A stretch of DNA of 64,000 nucleotides from Chitinophaga flava. GTDB taxonomy: Bacteria > Bacteroidota > Bacteroidia > Chitinophagales > Chitinophagaceae. Below are positions 33,331-41,774 of the stretch, piece after piece. The position numbers were made by a program, and so were the translations under genes. Positions within the stretch are counted from its first letter, which is position 1. Every line of letters begins with the position of its first letter. The notes below the pieces were generated by a model that did no database searches, was not told the origin of the DNA, and was given only the letters and a program-made list of their open reading frames with translations. The stretch lies in the NCBI RefSeq assembly GCF_003308995.1, contig NZ_QFFJ01000001.1:3906001-3970000 (forward strand), in the 5' to 3' direction.

Positions 33331-34699
33331 GATGGTGATGTTTATGAGGTAAATTAACAAATTCTTCTGCTTTGATTTCCTCTTCTTTCACGTTCACCTT
33401 GGTTTCAGCCCAGTCAAACAACTTGGCAGTGATCATTTCACGATAAGTCTGGTCAACAAATTTTTCGTCCTGCAGCAGGCGGTCCAGGTAGCTATCCAGC
33501 CATTCAGCACCATCAGCAGCAGCGCCACCGTAGTAGCCCAGTACTTTTTGTTTGGCGTTTTCTTTCAGATCTTCGAAAGAAACTTCCAGTTTATTATCAC
33601 GAACCAGTTTATCGCTAATCAGTGTCCAACGGAGTTGGTGGTCGAAACCCGGGAATTCTTTTTCGGCTTCTTCGGCAGTTTTTGGTTTTTCACCACCTAC
33701 CTGCAGCCAGCGTTTCAGGAAATCCTTTGGTAATTCGATCGGCGTTTCATGTACCAGCACTTCGAACAGGTCGTTGTGCATGTGGTTGCGGCTTTCTGAA
33801 TCCCAGTATTTCGCGATTTCTTCTCTCAGTTTAGTGCGGAAAGCTTCTTCTGTGGTGATGTTATCCGCAGGGTAAACTTCTTTGAAGAATTCTTCGTTTA
33901 ATTCTCTTTTTTCGATCAGGGTGATCTTGGTGATAGTCAGGTTGAAGTGCTTTTTAGCAGCTTCTTTGTCGCCAGCTTCAATACCCAGATCTTTTGAAAC
34001 CCAGGCCAGACGTTGTTCGTCGAAGGATTTGCCCAGTTCGATTACGATGCTTTCGTTAACTTTTTTGCCTTTCAGCTCAGCCTGTACAGCCTCAGTGAAG
34101 TATTTAACCAGCAGGCTGGTTTCTTTTTTGATACCACCTTCAACTACATTGCCTTTAGCATCAGCTTCTTCGAAAGTAACGTTGATGATGTCGTCTTCAG
34201 TGCTAACCGCTTCGCCTTCAGATGGTTTACCACCTTTCAGCTGTAAACGCTGAACTTCGTCATTTACCATTTCTTCGGTAACAGCCACCTTGTATTTGGT
34301 GAGGGTGGTTTTATTGTTGTCGAGCGGGGTAACTTCAAAAGCTGGTTTCAGACCCACTTCAAATTCAAAAGTATATTCAGCAGGTTGGTTGAAATCGAGA
34401 TCTTTTGCAGTTTTTTCCAGAGAGAGTGGTTGACCGAAGATATCCAGTTTCTCTGCCTGTACATAACCCATCAGCTCTTTTTCCACAGTTTTCAGCACTT
34501 CGTCGCCAAAGATGGCTGGACCATGCATTTTCTTAATCATACCGGCAGGCACCATACCTTTACGGAAGCCTGGGATATTTGCATTCTTGCTGAATTGTTT
34601 TACTGCTTTGTCAAAATTAGGAAGGTAATCTTCCTGGCTCACTTTCACAGTGATCTTATCGTTCAATAAACCAATGTTTTCTCTGGTAACGGTTGCCAT
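33320..34699 (-). CDS. tig: Trigger factor, ribosome-associated chaperone
   Basis: A 459-residue protein with the trigger-factor layout. The N-terminal ribosome-binding domain (about 1-115) has a PGFRKGMVP segment equivalent to the GFRxGKxP signature. A divergent or absent FKBP-like PPIase domain occupies about 150-250, and a long helical C-terminal domain follows. Bacteroidota trigger factors often have a weakly conserved PPIase part. The chain ends in an unusual His-rich tail (PHKHHHHEH). It is the first gene of the tig-clpP operon, with its stop inside the clpP start region. Confidence 0.92.
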   Translation of the reverse strand: MATVTRENIGLLNDKITVKVSQEDYLPNFDKAVKQFSKNANIPGFRKGMVPAGMIKKMHGPAIFGDEVLKTVEKELMGYVQAEKLDIFGQPLSLEKTAKDLDFNQPAEYTFEFEVGLKPAFEVTPLDNNKTTLTKYKVAVTEEMVNDEVQRLQLKGGKPSEGEAVSTEDDIINVTFEEADAKGNVVEGGIKKETSLLVKYFTEAVQAELKGKKVNESIVIELGKSFDEQRLAWVSKDLGIEAGDKEAAKKHFNLTITKITLIEKRELNEEFFKEVYPADNITTEEAFRTKLREEIAKYWDSESRNHMHNDLFEVLVHETPIELPKDFLKRWLQVGGEKPKTAEEAEKEFPGFDHQLRWTLISDKLVRDNKLEVSFEDLKENAKQKVLGYYGGAAADGAEWLDSYLDRLLQDEKFVDQTYREMITAKLFDWAETKVNVKEEEIKAEEFVNLPHKHHHHEH

Positions 34700-34925
34700 A
34701 ATTGAATTGTATAAAAATGTTCTTTAAGAAGCAATAATGATTCCTTGTTTGTATTTCTGCCATGAAGTCACAAACGGCAAGCAGGAATGGCAGGAAATAA
34801 AATAAAAATAAAAGACAATTAATTAGGTGAGAGCGCGTCAGGTATGACTGCAGTGACAATGAAAGTGAAGGAAAGCATAGCATTATCACATTGCCATATT
34901 GACACATTGCCACTTAAAAAATATG

Positions 34926-35007
34926 TCCGGGTGGAGGGACTCGAACCCCCATGCCTCGCGGCACCAGATCCTAAGTCTGGCATGTCTACCAATTTCACCA
35001 CACCCGG
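34926..35007 (-). tRNA. tRNA-Leu (anticodon UAG)
   Basis: The minus strand folds as a class II tRNA with acceptor CCGGGTG/CACCCGG and a D arm with GGTAGAC. The anticodon stem is CCAGA/TCTGG around CTTAGGA (anticodon TAG), followed by a long variable arm (TGCCGCGAGGCA) and the TTCGAGT T-loop. The discriminator is A and CCA is not encoded. It is located upstream of tig on the same strand. Confidence 0.96.
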
Positions 35008-35101
35008 AACTGATAAATATAAGAACTTTTGCTATTCGACTTCCCCGTCAGGGCCGCGCGAAAATAAGAAAAAAGCATTGCTTTTTACTCAAAAAGGATT
35101 G

Positions 35102-35131
35102 CAAAGGTATTATTTTCCCCGAATTAAAAAA
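35102..35131 (-). promoter_or_regulatory. Possible promoter of tRNA-Leu
   Basis: On the minus strand TACCTTTG (35109-35102) fits TAnnTTTG, and TTTT stands where the -33 TTTG would be, 18 bases upstream. The tRNA starts about 88 bases downstream of the expected transcription start. Confidence 0.4.
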
Positions 35132-35230
35132 AATAACTGTGATTAGTTTGATACTCACTGATTTGTGTGATGGTTGTGTAGAGTTTATAATCACTGAATG
35201 TATTGATATTCATTTATTTATGTGATTATT

Positions 35231-35407
35231 AAGGAGGAACCGCTGATCTGTTGGATGATCATCATACCAGTACTCATCTTCATCCAATATCAAAAATCAA
35301 AAATAATCATACATCAAAAAAATTCCCCGTTCGCATTCAACTAATCAAGATCGGGAAATGTTCCATCATCATCTCTCAATCATTCATCATTCAACTGCTC
35401 AGCGGTC
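35231..35407. repeat. Nested inverted repeats downstream of the DUF1501 gene
   Basis: Imperfect outer arms share ACCGCTGA / TCAGCGGT (near 35237 and 35398) and enclose TTCCCCG / CGGGAAA near 35321 and 35354. The layout resembles the composite repeat, but the sequence differs. Confidence 0.4.
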
Positions 35408-35416
35408 CGTAAATCA

Positions 35417-36310
35417 TCATACAATCAGTAGTTCATTGTGTACATCAGTGGTGTTGGTAACTCCCAGCCACTTGTTGCCAATAGTTGCATAGAGGCTCCT
35501 GAAATCCGTACGTACAGGCAGTTCTCCGCCCGTAAGCGTGCAGGGCTGGATACCCCATTGGCGCAGCCGGCTGCCAAAGATATATACCTGGTTGCCATGC
35601 CCATGATCGGTGCCCTGGCGGATATTCTGTGATACACTACGGCCGAATTCAGACCAGGTCACCACCAGGGTGTTGTCCAGCTGGCCATTGCGCCGGAGGG
35701 CATGCAGAAAAGTACTGACACCCTGTGCATAGGTGGCCAGCAGCTGGTCTTGCTGTACCCGCTGAAACTGGTGGGTATCAAAACCATCCAGGGCGAGGTG
35801 ATACACTTGTGTAGGATCTCCTTTGCCGATCTGGCTGGCGATATGTTCCAGCGTAGGGCCGAAATCGGCGGTGCCGAGATCAGTTGCCGGGATTGTAGCA
35901 GGTAGCCAGTGGTTGGCCTCCAGGCCCTGCAAACAGCCGGTACGCCATATTTGGCTGGAGTGATAATGAGAAGTGTCGGTATCGGGATAACCTACCTGTT
36001 GTAATACCAACAACTGCTGCTTTTCATAAAATGGCAGCAGCGCCCGCAAAGCAGGGTTAAATCCCCATTCGGCGGTGACGGGTAATACTTCCTCCGCCGG
36101 GATGGCCAGCTGAGGCCGTTGCTGGTAGTACATTTCCTGCCGGTAGGGAATAACGGTGTTCAGTCCATCATTGCCTCCCATCAGCTGAATAAATACCACC
36201 CGCCGGGTAGCAGGCTGCGAGGTCTTTGCCATGGCGGCATGTACAAAGGCCGGCAACAGCATCATGCCTGAAGCCATACCGGATTGTTTTAAAAAGTCTC
36301 TGCGCTTCAT
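35417..36310 (-). CDS. DUF1501 family protein, short form, exported
   Basis: A 297-residue protein with a twin-arginine-like signal (MKRRDFLKQSGMASGMMLLP, residues 1-20). The DUF1501 motifs are VFIQLMGGNDGLNTVIPY, DTSHYHSSQIWRTG, LDGFDTH, TWSEFGRSV and GTDHGHGNQ. DUF1501 belongs to the alkaline-phosphatase/sulfatase superfamily; its substrate is unknown. At 297 residues it lacks roughly 100 residues found between the SHY and GFDTH motifs in typical members. It is the last gene of the minus-strand sugar operon and overlaps the MFS gene by four bases (ATGA). Confidence 0.85.
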   Translation of the reverse strand: MKRRDFLKQSGMASGMMLLPAFVHAAMAKTSQPATRRVVFIQLMGGNDGLNTVIPYRQEMYYQQRPQLAIPAEEVLPVTAEWGFNPALRALLPFYEKQQLLVLQQVGYPDTDTSHYHSSQIWRTGCLQGLEANHWLPATIPATDLGTADFGPTLEHIASQIGKGDPTQVYHLALDGFDTHQFQRVQQDQLLATYAQGVSTFLHALRRNGQLDNTLVVTWSEFGRSVSQNIRQGTDHGHGNQVYIFGSRLRQWGIQPCTLTGGELPVRTDFRSLYATIGNKWLGVTNTTDVHNELLIV

Positions 36311-37548
36311 GCCATTGTTTTTTGCGCCTTATAGCCATTGAGACCATAAAACAGAATATAGAGATAACATACTACCGGAATGAGGAAAGCCACCTGCCAG
36401 CTGGCATGGTCCTTCAGAAAACCTTGTGCAAAGGAGATGACAGCCCCTCCGCAGATGGCGGTAGACAGCAGGCCGGAAGCCGTAGTAGTGTGTTTGCCCA
36501 CACCTTCCACAGAAAGGGAAAAGATAGTGGCAAACATGATCGCATTACACAATCCAACGGCAATCATACTCCATACCGCTATATAGCCTGTAGTGCTTAC
36601 TGACAGCAATACCAGCAATACTGCACCCACTGCACATACAGCCAGTACCCTCGGCGGCGGTAAAACGCGCAGAAGGCCGGCACCCAGCAAACGCCCTACC
36701 AGCATACCACCCCAGTAAAAGGCCACATAGTTATTGGCCACATTTTCGGGGATGCCCAACAGGTCCACGATATAATTGGTAAGGAAGGTGCCGATGGATA
36801 CTTCTGCTCCCACATACACAAAAATGCCGATGATACCGAAGCGCAGGTTGCGGTAAGAAAAAATGCCCCTGCTCTCTCCGGAGCCCTGATTACTACCGGC
36901 AGTGCTGATAACGGGAAGGGCTAAACGGGAAACGGCAAAAGCAATCAACAATAACAATGCTGCAATACCCAGGTAAGGATAACGTACGGCCTCGCTGGAA
37001 GCATGGGATTCCTCCAGTCTGGTGAGGATAAAATGAGCACCGAAAAGAGGGGCCACAGTAGTGCCTACAGAGCCCACACCCTGTATCAGCGTAAGCCGGG
37101 CCGAAGCGGTATGGGCCGGTCCCAGTGCCGTGATATACGGATTGGCAGCTACCTGCAGCAATACAATACCAATCGCGATTACAAACAAGGCAGCCAGAAA
37201 CAGCATATACTGATGAAACACCGAAGCGGGGTAAAACAGTAATCCTCCCACAGCCGCGATGGCAAAGCCCAGCACCATTCCTTTCTTGTAACCGGTACGG
37301 CTTACGATTTTTCCGGCCGGAACAGACATGATGCCATAGGTAAGAAAAAAGTAAAACTGCACCAGCGAAGATTGTGAATAACTCAGGGTGAAGCCTTTCT
37401 TGAAAAAGGGTACCAGGGTGTCGTTGAGGCAGGTGATGAAGCCCATCATAAAATAAAGTACTGCCAGCGAAATAAGGGCAGGCATATACGACTGTTTGCT
37501 GCCGGAGACCGTGGTCTGTACCTGGTTTGTAGTGGATATTACCGCCAT
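36307..37548 (-). CDS. Sugar MFS transporter, FHS (glucose/galactose/fucose permease) family
   Basis: A 413-residue, 12-segment transporter. Family marks are GFITCLNDTLVPFFKK (about 35-50), VPAGKIVSRTGYKKGMVLG, LLQVAANPYITALGP and the QGVGSVGTTVAPLFGA motif, which define the FHS branch (FucP/GluP-like) of the major facilitator superfamily. The gene for the N-acylglucosamine-2-epimerase-type enzyme ends only three bases upstream, so a sugar, perhaps an amino sugar or sialic acid as for Bacteroides NanT, is a reasonable substrate (inference). Confidence 0.9.
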   Translation of the reverse strand: MAVISTTNQVQTTVSGSKQSYMPALISLAVLYFMMGFITCLNDTLVPFFKKGFTLSYSQSSLVQFYFFLTYGIMSVPAGKIVSRTGYKKGMVLGFAIAAVGGLLFYPASVFHQYMLFLAALFVIAIGIVLLQVAANPYITALGPAHTASARLTLIQGVGSVGTTVAPLFGAHFILTRLEESHASSEAVRYPYLGIAALLLLIAFAVSRLALPVISTAGSNQGSGESRGIFSYRNLRFGIIGIFVYVGAEVSIGTFLTNYIVDLLGIPENVANNYVAFYWGGMLVGRLLGAGLLRVLPPPRVLAVCAVGAVLLVLLSVSTTGYIAVWSMIAVGLCNAIMFATIFSLSVEGVGKHTTTASGLLSTAICGGAVISFAQGFLKDHASWQVAFLIPVVCYLYILFYGLNGYKAQKTMA

Positions 37549-37551
37549 AAA

Positions 37552-38745
37552 TTATTTTGGTTGAGTGGATAATGCATGTTTGGCTGCGATCTGCTGCAGC
37601 GTAGTCCAGCTTTGATAAAGGCCTCTCGGCACATGGAAACAGCCTTTCCATTTCCCGCCTTTGAGCGGAAGGAGCGGCTGGCCCTGCCTGTTAAGATAAC
37701 CAAACCATTCACCATTTTCAGGATCAGGGAAATGTTTCCAGGTATAATCATGTACTATTTCGAACCATTGCCAGCATTTTTCGTCGCCGGTATGGAGGTA
37801 TCCTTTCAGGAGGCTGATAATGGTTTCTATATGTACCCACCACAGCTTCTGGTCCCATTCCAGTTGTTGCGGAGGATACCCCTTTACATCGAGGAAGTAG
37901 AAGATACCGCCGTATTGCTGGTCCCATCCGTATTCCAGCAGGCTGAGGGTGATGTCTTTGGCTTTGGTGATCAGCGCCTGATCGTTGTTGCGGGTGGCCA
38001 GATCCATGACAAACCACATGGCTTCCAGGCCGTGACCAGGGTTGAGGAGGCGTCCTTCGAAAGAGTCTGACAGCTGTCCTTCGGGAGTAATGTTTTCCAT
38101 GATCAGGCCGGAGTCTTTCTGGTAAAAAACATCCATTACGGTGTGGATACCCTGTTGGATGGTGTTTTCGACCAGCTGTTTGTCCAGCAGTGTCTCCATT
38201 TCCAGCACGAGGTTGCAGAGTATCATGGGCAGTGCAAAGTTCTGCAGGGGCCGGGTGCCGGGCATGGCTTTGGAATAGTGCCCTTTGGGATTGTCCTGTC
38301 TTTTGAGGATGTTGTGAAAGGTGGTGATAGCGATTTGGCTGTAGTCGGCATTACCGGTGGCCTGGTACAGCTGGCCGAAAGCCATGGCAGCGAAACAGTC
38401 TGAAAAGATATTATAGGGCGCTATCAGCGGGGCTCCGGTACGGGTAAGGGAGAAGTACCAGTTACCATCTTTGTCGCGCCCATGTTTTTTCAGGAATTCG
38501 GCACCCTGGATGGCCATGTCCAGCCATTCCTGTTTTTTCTCCACTTTGTTGTAGAGCATACTGAAACACCATACTTCGCGGCATTGCAGCCAGATGAACT
38601 TATCGGTGTCGAATACTTTTCCTTCCCGGTCGAGGCAGGTGAAATAGCCGCCGTATTCTTTGTCCGGCGAATGTTGTAACCAGAACGGTACTACGTCGTT
38701 TAGAAGGTTATGCTGATATAACGTGGCATACTCATGAAATGTCAT
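37552..38745 (-). CDS. AGE-family epimerase, N-acyl-D-glucosamine 2-epimerase type
   Basis: A 397-residue (α/α)6-barrel enzyme. Residues typical of the active site are WLQCREVWCFSMLY (Arg/Trp), NPGHGLEAMW (His) and WWVHIETI (His). The C-terminal GGKWKGCFHVPRGL motif is shared with renin-binding protein/GlcNAc 2-epimerases rather than with cellobiose 2-epimerases. It would interconvert GlcNAc and ManNAc, a step in sialic-acid breakdown in Bacteroides-type nan operons. No neuraminate lyase is in the window, so another sugar is possible. Confidence 0.87.
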   Translation of the reverse strand: MTFHEYATLYQHNLLNDVVPFWLQHSPDKEYGGYFTCLDREGKVFDTDKFIWLQCREVWCFSMLYNKVEKKQEWLDMAIQGAEFLKKHGRDKDGNWYFSLTRTGAPLIAPYNIFSDCFAAMAFGQLYQATGNADYSQIAITTFHNILKRQDNPKGHYSKAMPGTRPLQNFALPMILCNLVLEMETLLDKQLVENTIQQGIHTVMDVFYQKDSGLIMENITPEGQLSDSFEGRLLNPGHGLEAMWFVMDLATRNNDQALITKAKDITLSLLEYGWDQQYGGIFYFLDVKGYPPQQLEWDQKLWWVHIETIISLLKGYLHTGDEKCWQWFEIVHDYTWKHFPDPENGEWFGYLNRQGQPLLPLKGGKWKGCFHVPRGLYQSWTTLQQIAAKHALSTQPK

Positions 38746-38755
38746 TGTTCTCTGT

Positions 38756-39688
38756 TTAAAGGGTTTTGAGGTATTCTTTATAGCGGTTGTACAGATGACC
38801 GGCCTGCAGGTAGGCAGACTGTGGACTCATGAAGTGGGAGAACTCGAAGGTGATGGCCTTGTCGTAGCCGGCTTTACGCGCGGCTTCCAGCTTCATGCGT
38901 AATTTTTCGAATTTGATGGGCATAAATTTGATAGGCATGTCGCGGTCGAAGGATTCTGCGTTGGTCCAGCACTGGATGCCGTATTTATCTGCCATTTTTT
39001 TATTGACAGCGAAGAAGTCGGGTAGTTCGTGGAATTCGATGTGGCCGTCCTGGAAGGCTACTGCATCTACTACGCCTTTGATGCCGTCGAATATTTCACT
39101 CCATTCTGATTCGTGTTGTTTCAGGGAAACAGCATCTTCTCTGGTGATGGTGGAAGAAGCGGCCATGACAGCCTTTTTACCGTCTATCCAGGGAGATATC
39201 AGTGTAGGGAGGTTGTTGGAAATGTCTTTGCAATGTTTGCCCAGTTTGGCATACAGGTCAATCACTTTGCCGGTGCGTCTGCTCACTTCCTGGGTAAGGT
39301 ACCAGCCCTGGAAGGATTTGTAGTGGCCATATTTTTTCCATACTTCATCAATTACTTTCAGGTTGATGTCTACTTCTTTCTGGAAATCGCCTTTCCACCA
39401 GTATTTACCGGAGTCGTAGAGGCCGAAGTAAAATTTCATATGATGTTTGTCGGCCAGTTCCAGGAACATTTTTACGAGGTCTACCGGAGGTTCGTAGCCG
39501 CCTTCTTCTTTCATGACTACCTGGGAAGGATAGGTGAGCCAGCGTTGGAAGCCGCTTCTGATAAGGAATACAGTGTCTATGCCGATAGCTTTCATATGGG
39601 AGAAGTCGGCATCCCATTCTGCGCGGCCCCAGTTCTGGTGGGGGATGTCGTGGCTGATTTCGTCGAGGAAGGTACCTGTTATTTTCAT
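38756..39688 (-). CDS. DUF4434 family protein, putative glycoside-hydrolase-like barrel
   Basis: A 310-residue protein whose motifs (GTFLDEISHDIPHQNWGRAEW at the start, FYFGLYDSGKYW, SFQGWYLTQEVSRRTG, SPWIDGK and VAFQDGH) match DUF4434. That domain is an (α/β)8-like family found in Bacteroidota carbohydrate clusters and thought to be glycosidase-related. The conserved glutamate in TQEVSR and aspartates in AFQDGH could be catalytic, but this is not shown. It has no signal peptide. It lies between the epimerase (10 bases) and the FAD oxidoreductase (12 bases) in one operon. Confidence 0.8.
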   Translation of the reverse strand: MKITGTFLDEISHDIPHQNWGRAEWDADFSHMKAIGIDTVFLIRSGFQRWLTYPSQVVMKEEGGYEPPVDLVKMFLELADKHHMKFYFGLYDSGKYWWKGDFQKEVDINLKVIDEVWKKYGHYKSFQGWYLTQEVSRRTGKVIDLYAKLGKHCKDISNNLPTLISPWIDGKKAVMAASSTITREDAVSLKQHESEWSEIFDGIKGVVDAVAFQDGHIEFHELPDFFAVNKKMADKYGIQCWTNAESFDRDMPIKFMPIKFEKLRMKLEAARKAGYDKAITFEFSHFMSPQSAYLQAGHLYNRYKEYLKTL

Positions 39689-39700
39689 GTTGTTGTTGAT

Positions 39701-41563
39701 TTATGGTTGAAGGGTGCCGGTAAAGGTCACGGGAATATCAAAGGGATGCAGGAAGTGGTCGGTGAGTACAGCGGCCATTTCCCGGTTGAGTGACAGGGTG
39801 TCGCTGATGGCAGTGCTGAACTGCAGCTGTTGCCAGGCATCGGCAATTTTTTCGTAGGTGATGCCGGTGGCGCCGGCTGCCTGAAATGCTTTGACGATAA
39901 AAGCCGGTGTGAGATCCTGTCCAGTGGGCGTCAACTGCCGTGCTGCCGGGTAATAGGTGAGCAGGCCCTGGGTGAACTCATATTCGCTGATAGGCCGTTG
40001 CGGATAAAACCAGGTTTGGTTGGCCCAGGTGTATGGCACACCAAATCCTCTGAGTATACCGGTGGCGCCTATACGTTGTATGGCATTAAAATGCGGATTT
40101 TCTTTGGTGACATCTATATAAGGCATCAGATATACGCCGGCTTTGAGGAGTGCCTGCTGCACACTCCGCACAGCCACTTTGCGGGGTGGCAGCTGTTGTT
40201 GTAAGGCGATGGCCGCGAGTGCGCCGGCAGCCTGACCCAGCTGTAACACCACTGGTTGCAGGCGGGTGGCGCCATTGACGATGTTGGTGACACTGATGCT
40301 TTTTTCTGCTACGATCAGATCTTCTGTTTGTGCTGGTATCAGAGAACCGAGCGGAATATTATAGGAAGGCACTTTGGCTTTGGAGAAGTCTATTTTAGGT
40401 ACGGCGGGATCTTTTTCCTGGTGATGATCAATCGGATAATCTCCTACGGCAATGCCTGTACGATAATAGGCTTCCGGTTGGTCGAACGGTTTGGCTACAT
40501 GATTAAAAGTGAGGGTGGTGATACCTTTGAGGCGCCGTGCTTCCCTGTAGTAGGGGATCATGGGCAGTTTATCATCGGTAGGATATTCATCATCGGCGAT
40601 GCCCAGGTTTTTGTATCCCAGTTCGGTTTGCAGGTAGTAGAGATAACGGAGGGTATGAAGCTTAGCTTTTTTAAGGGCTTCGGTGCGTGCTTCCCTGTTC
40701 ATTTCGATGACGTTGAGCGGGTAGTCGTTGCCGCAGCCGGGCCAGTTGATCATGTATTTGTTATTGGGCAGTTTGCCATACTGCATCATGAAGTCGCAGT
40801 TCATTTTGCCGTTGTTGCTGCCGTAAGGGTCTGAGCCGGCGCAGCAGCAGCGGAAGATATCGGGCTGATATCCGGCAGGGCGTGGGATGGTTTTATCCGC
40901 ATTTTTGCCGTAGTCTTTGAGGGTGACTACATAAGTAAGCACCTGGATGTAATTGTTGGCTTTAAGCGGGGCCACAGCTTCTCCGGTTTGCAGGCGGCTG
41001 TCCATGCCGGTGCTATAGGGAGTGCGGGTAGCGGCCATGATGTCGCCAAGTTCAGTGGCGTCTATCAGGATTTTGGCTTCTATGGTGCCGGGTTGGTTAT
41101 TGTGGATAAAACTGACACGCCATTTACCGTTTTGTTTGCTGACACCGGTCCACCGGGTATTGAAGTGGATATGCAGATTATTTTCTTTAGCGGCCATTTG
41201 CTGCAGGATGTTGTTGCCTACAGATGGTTCGAAGAGGGTGTTGCTGACCCAGCCGGTAGCCACTGCTTTAGGGCCGCCATAGTGCTGGTGAAGCTGTTCC
41301 CTGAATTCGCCCCAGAGGCCGGAGGGGAGGGCATTGTTGCCGTCGATGGCGGAAACACCTGCGGAGGTGAGCATGCCGCCGAGCCAGGTTGTTTCTTCCA
41401 GGATGGTGGTGTTGATGCCCATGCGGGCGGCCTGTATGCCGGCGGTGGTGCCGCTGGCGCCGCCGCCGATGATAAGCAGATCTGTCTGCAGTTGTTGTGC
41501 ACTCAGGCTCCAGGTAAGGAAACAGAGTAGTTGGCTGATAAAAAGTTTTCTTAATAAGATCAT
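39701..41563 (-). CDS. Exported FAD-dependent oxidoreductase
   Basis: A 620-residue protein with a signal peptide (MILLRKLFISQLLCFLTWSLSAQ without its last residues) and an FAD-binding Rossmann motif LLIIGGGASGTTAGIQAAR at about residues 30-48. It has the TTWLGGMLTSAGVSAIDGNN segment typical of the Bacteroidota 'FAD-dependent oxidoreductase/xanthan-lyase-annotated' family. A C-terminal region of about 120 residues is less conserved. It probably oxidises a sugar or sugar alcohol in the periplasm. The start was set at ATG 41563, because the earlier frame blurs the signal peptide. It is the first gene of the minus-strand operon and carries the promoter. Confidence 0.88.
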   Translation of the reverse strand: MILLRKLFISQLLCFLTWSLSAQQLQTDLLIIGGGASGTTAGIQAARMGINTTILEETTWLGGMLTSAGVSAIDGNNALPSGLWGEFREQLHQHYGGPKAVATGWVSNTLFEPSVGNNILQQMAAKENNLHIHFNTRWTGVSKQNGKWRVSFIHNNQPGTIEAKILIDATELGDIMAATRTPYSTGMDSRLQTGEAVAPLKANNYIQVLTYVVTLKDYGKNADKTIPRPAGYQPDIFRCCCAGSDPYGSNNGKMNCDFMMQYGKLPNNKYMINWPGCGNDYPLNVIEMNREARTEALKKAKLHTLRYLYYLQTELGYKNLGIADDEYPTDDKLPMIPYYREARRLKGITTLTFNHVAKPFDQPEAYYRTGIAVGDYPIDHHQEKDPAVPKIDFSKAKVPSYNIPLGSLIPAQTEDLIVAEKSISVTNIVNGATRLQPVVLQLGQAAGALAAIALQQQLPPRKVAVRSVQQALLKAGVYLMPYIDVTKENPHFNAIQRIGATGILRGFGVPYTWANQTWFYPQRPISEYEFTQGLLTYYPAARQLTPTGQDLTPAFIVKAFQAAGATGITYEKIADAWQQLQFSTAISDTLSLNREMAAVLTDHFLHPFDIPVTFTGTLQP

Positions 41564-41581
41564 AAAGAACAGATAGGTAAC

Positions 41582-41609
41582 CAAAATAAAAAATTATTTT
41601 AGTAACCAA
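41582..41609 (-). promoter_or_regulatory. Candidate promoter of the sugar operon
   Basis: On the minus strand TTG (41609-41607) and TTATTTTG (41589-41582, one mismatch to TAnnTTTG) are 17 bases apart, ending about 19 bases before the FAD oxidoreductase ATG. The 211-bp divergent gap is very AT-rich and probably also holds the ROK operator. Confidence 0.5.
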
Positions 41610-41774
41610 TAATACTAATTAATAAAATTTATTTATTCTTGTTAAATAATAAAATATTTTTTGAAATATGAAATGTTTATTTAAATAATCGATTTTTGCA
41701 GCCCCTCTTTTAATAATTATTAAGAATATCGTTATTAAATTGAGCCCTTCATTCATGTAAAGCACACACCACAT

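Larger units (their letters stand above)
35008..35416. other. 409-bp gene-free region upstream of tRNA-Leu and downstream of the DUF1501 gene
   Basis: It holds a possible minus-strand tRNA promoter near 35102 and, towards the right, a nested inverted repeat (35231-35407) next to the DUF1501 stop. It is A/T- and ATCAT-rich; no convincing coding frame is seen. Confidence 0.7.

Noticed and set aside
41564..41774. A specific ROK operator in the divergent AT-rich region.
   Set aside because: Several imperfect TTATTTTA/TAAATAA-type half-sites exist, but at this AT content they are expected by chance, so none was called.
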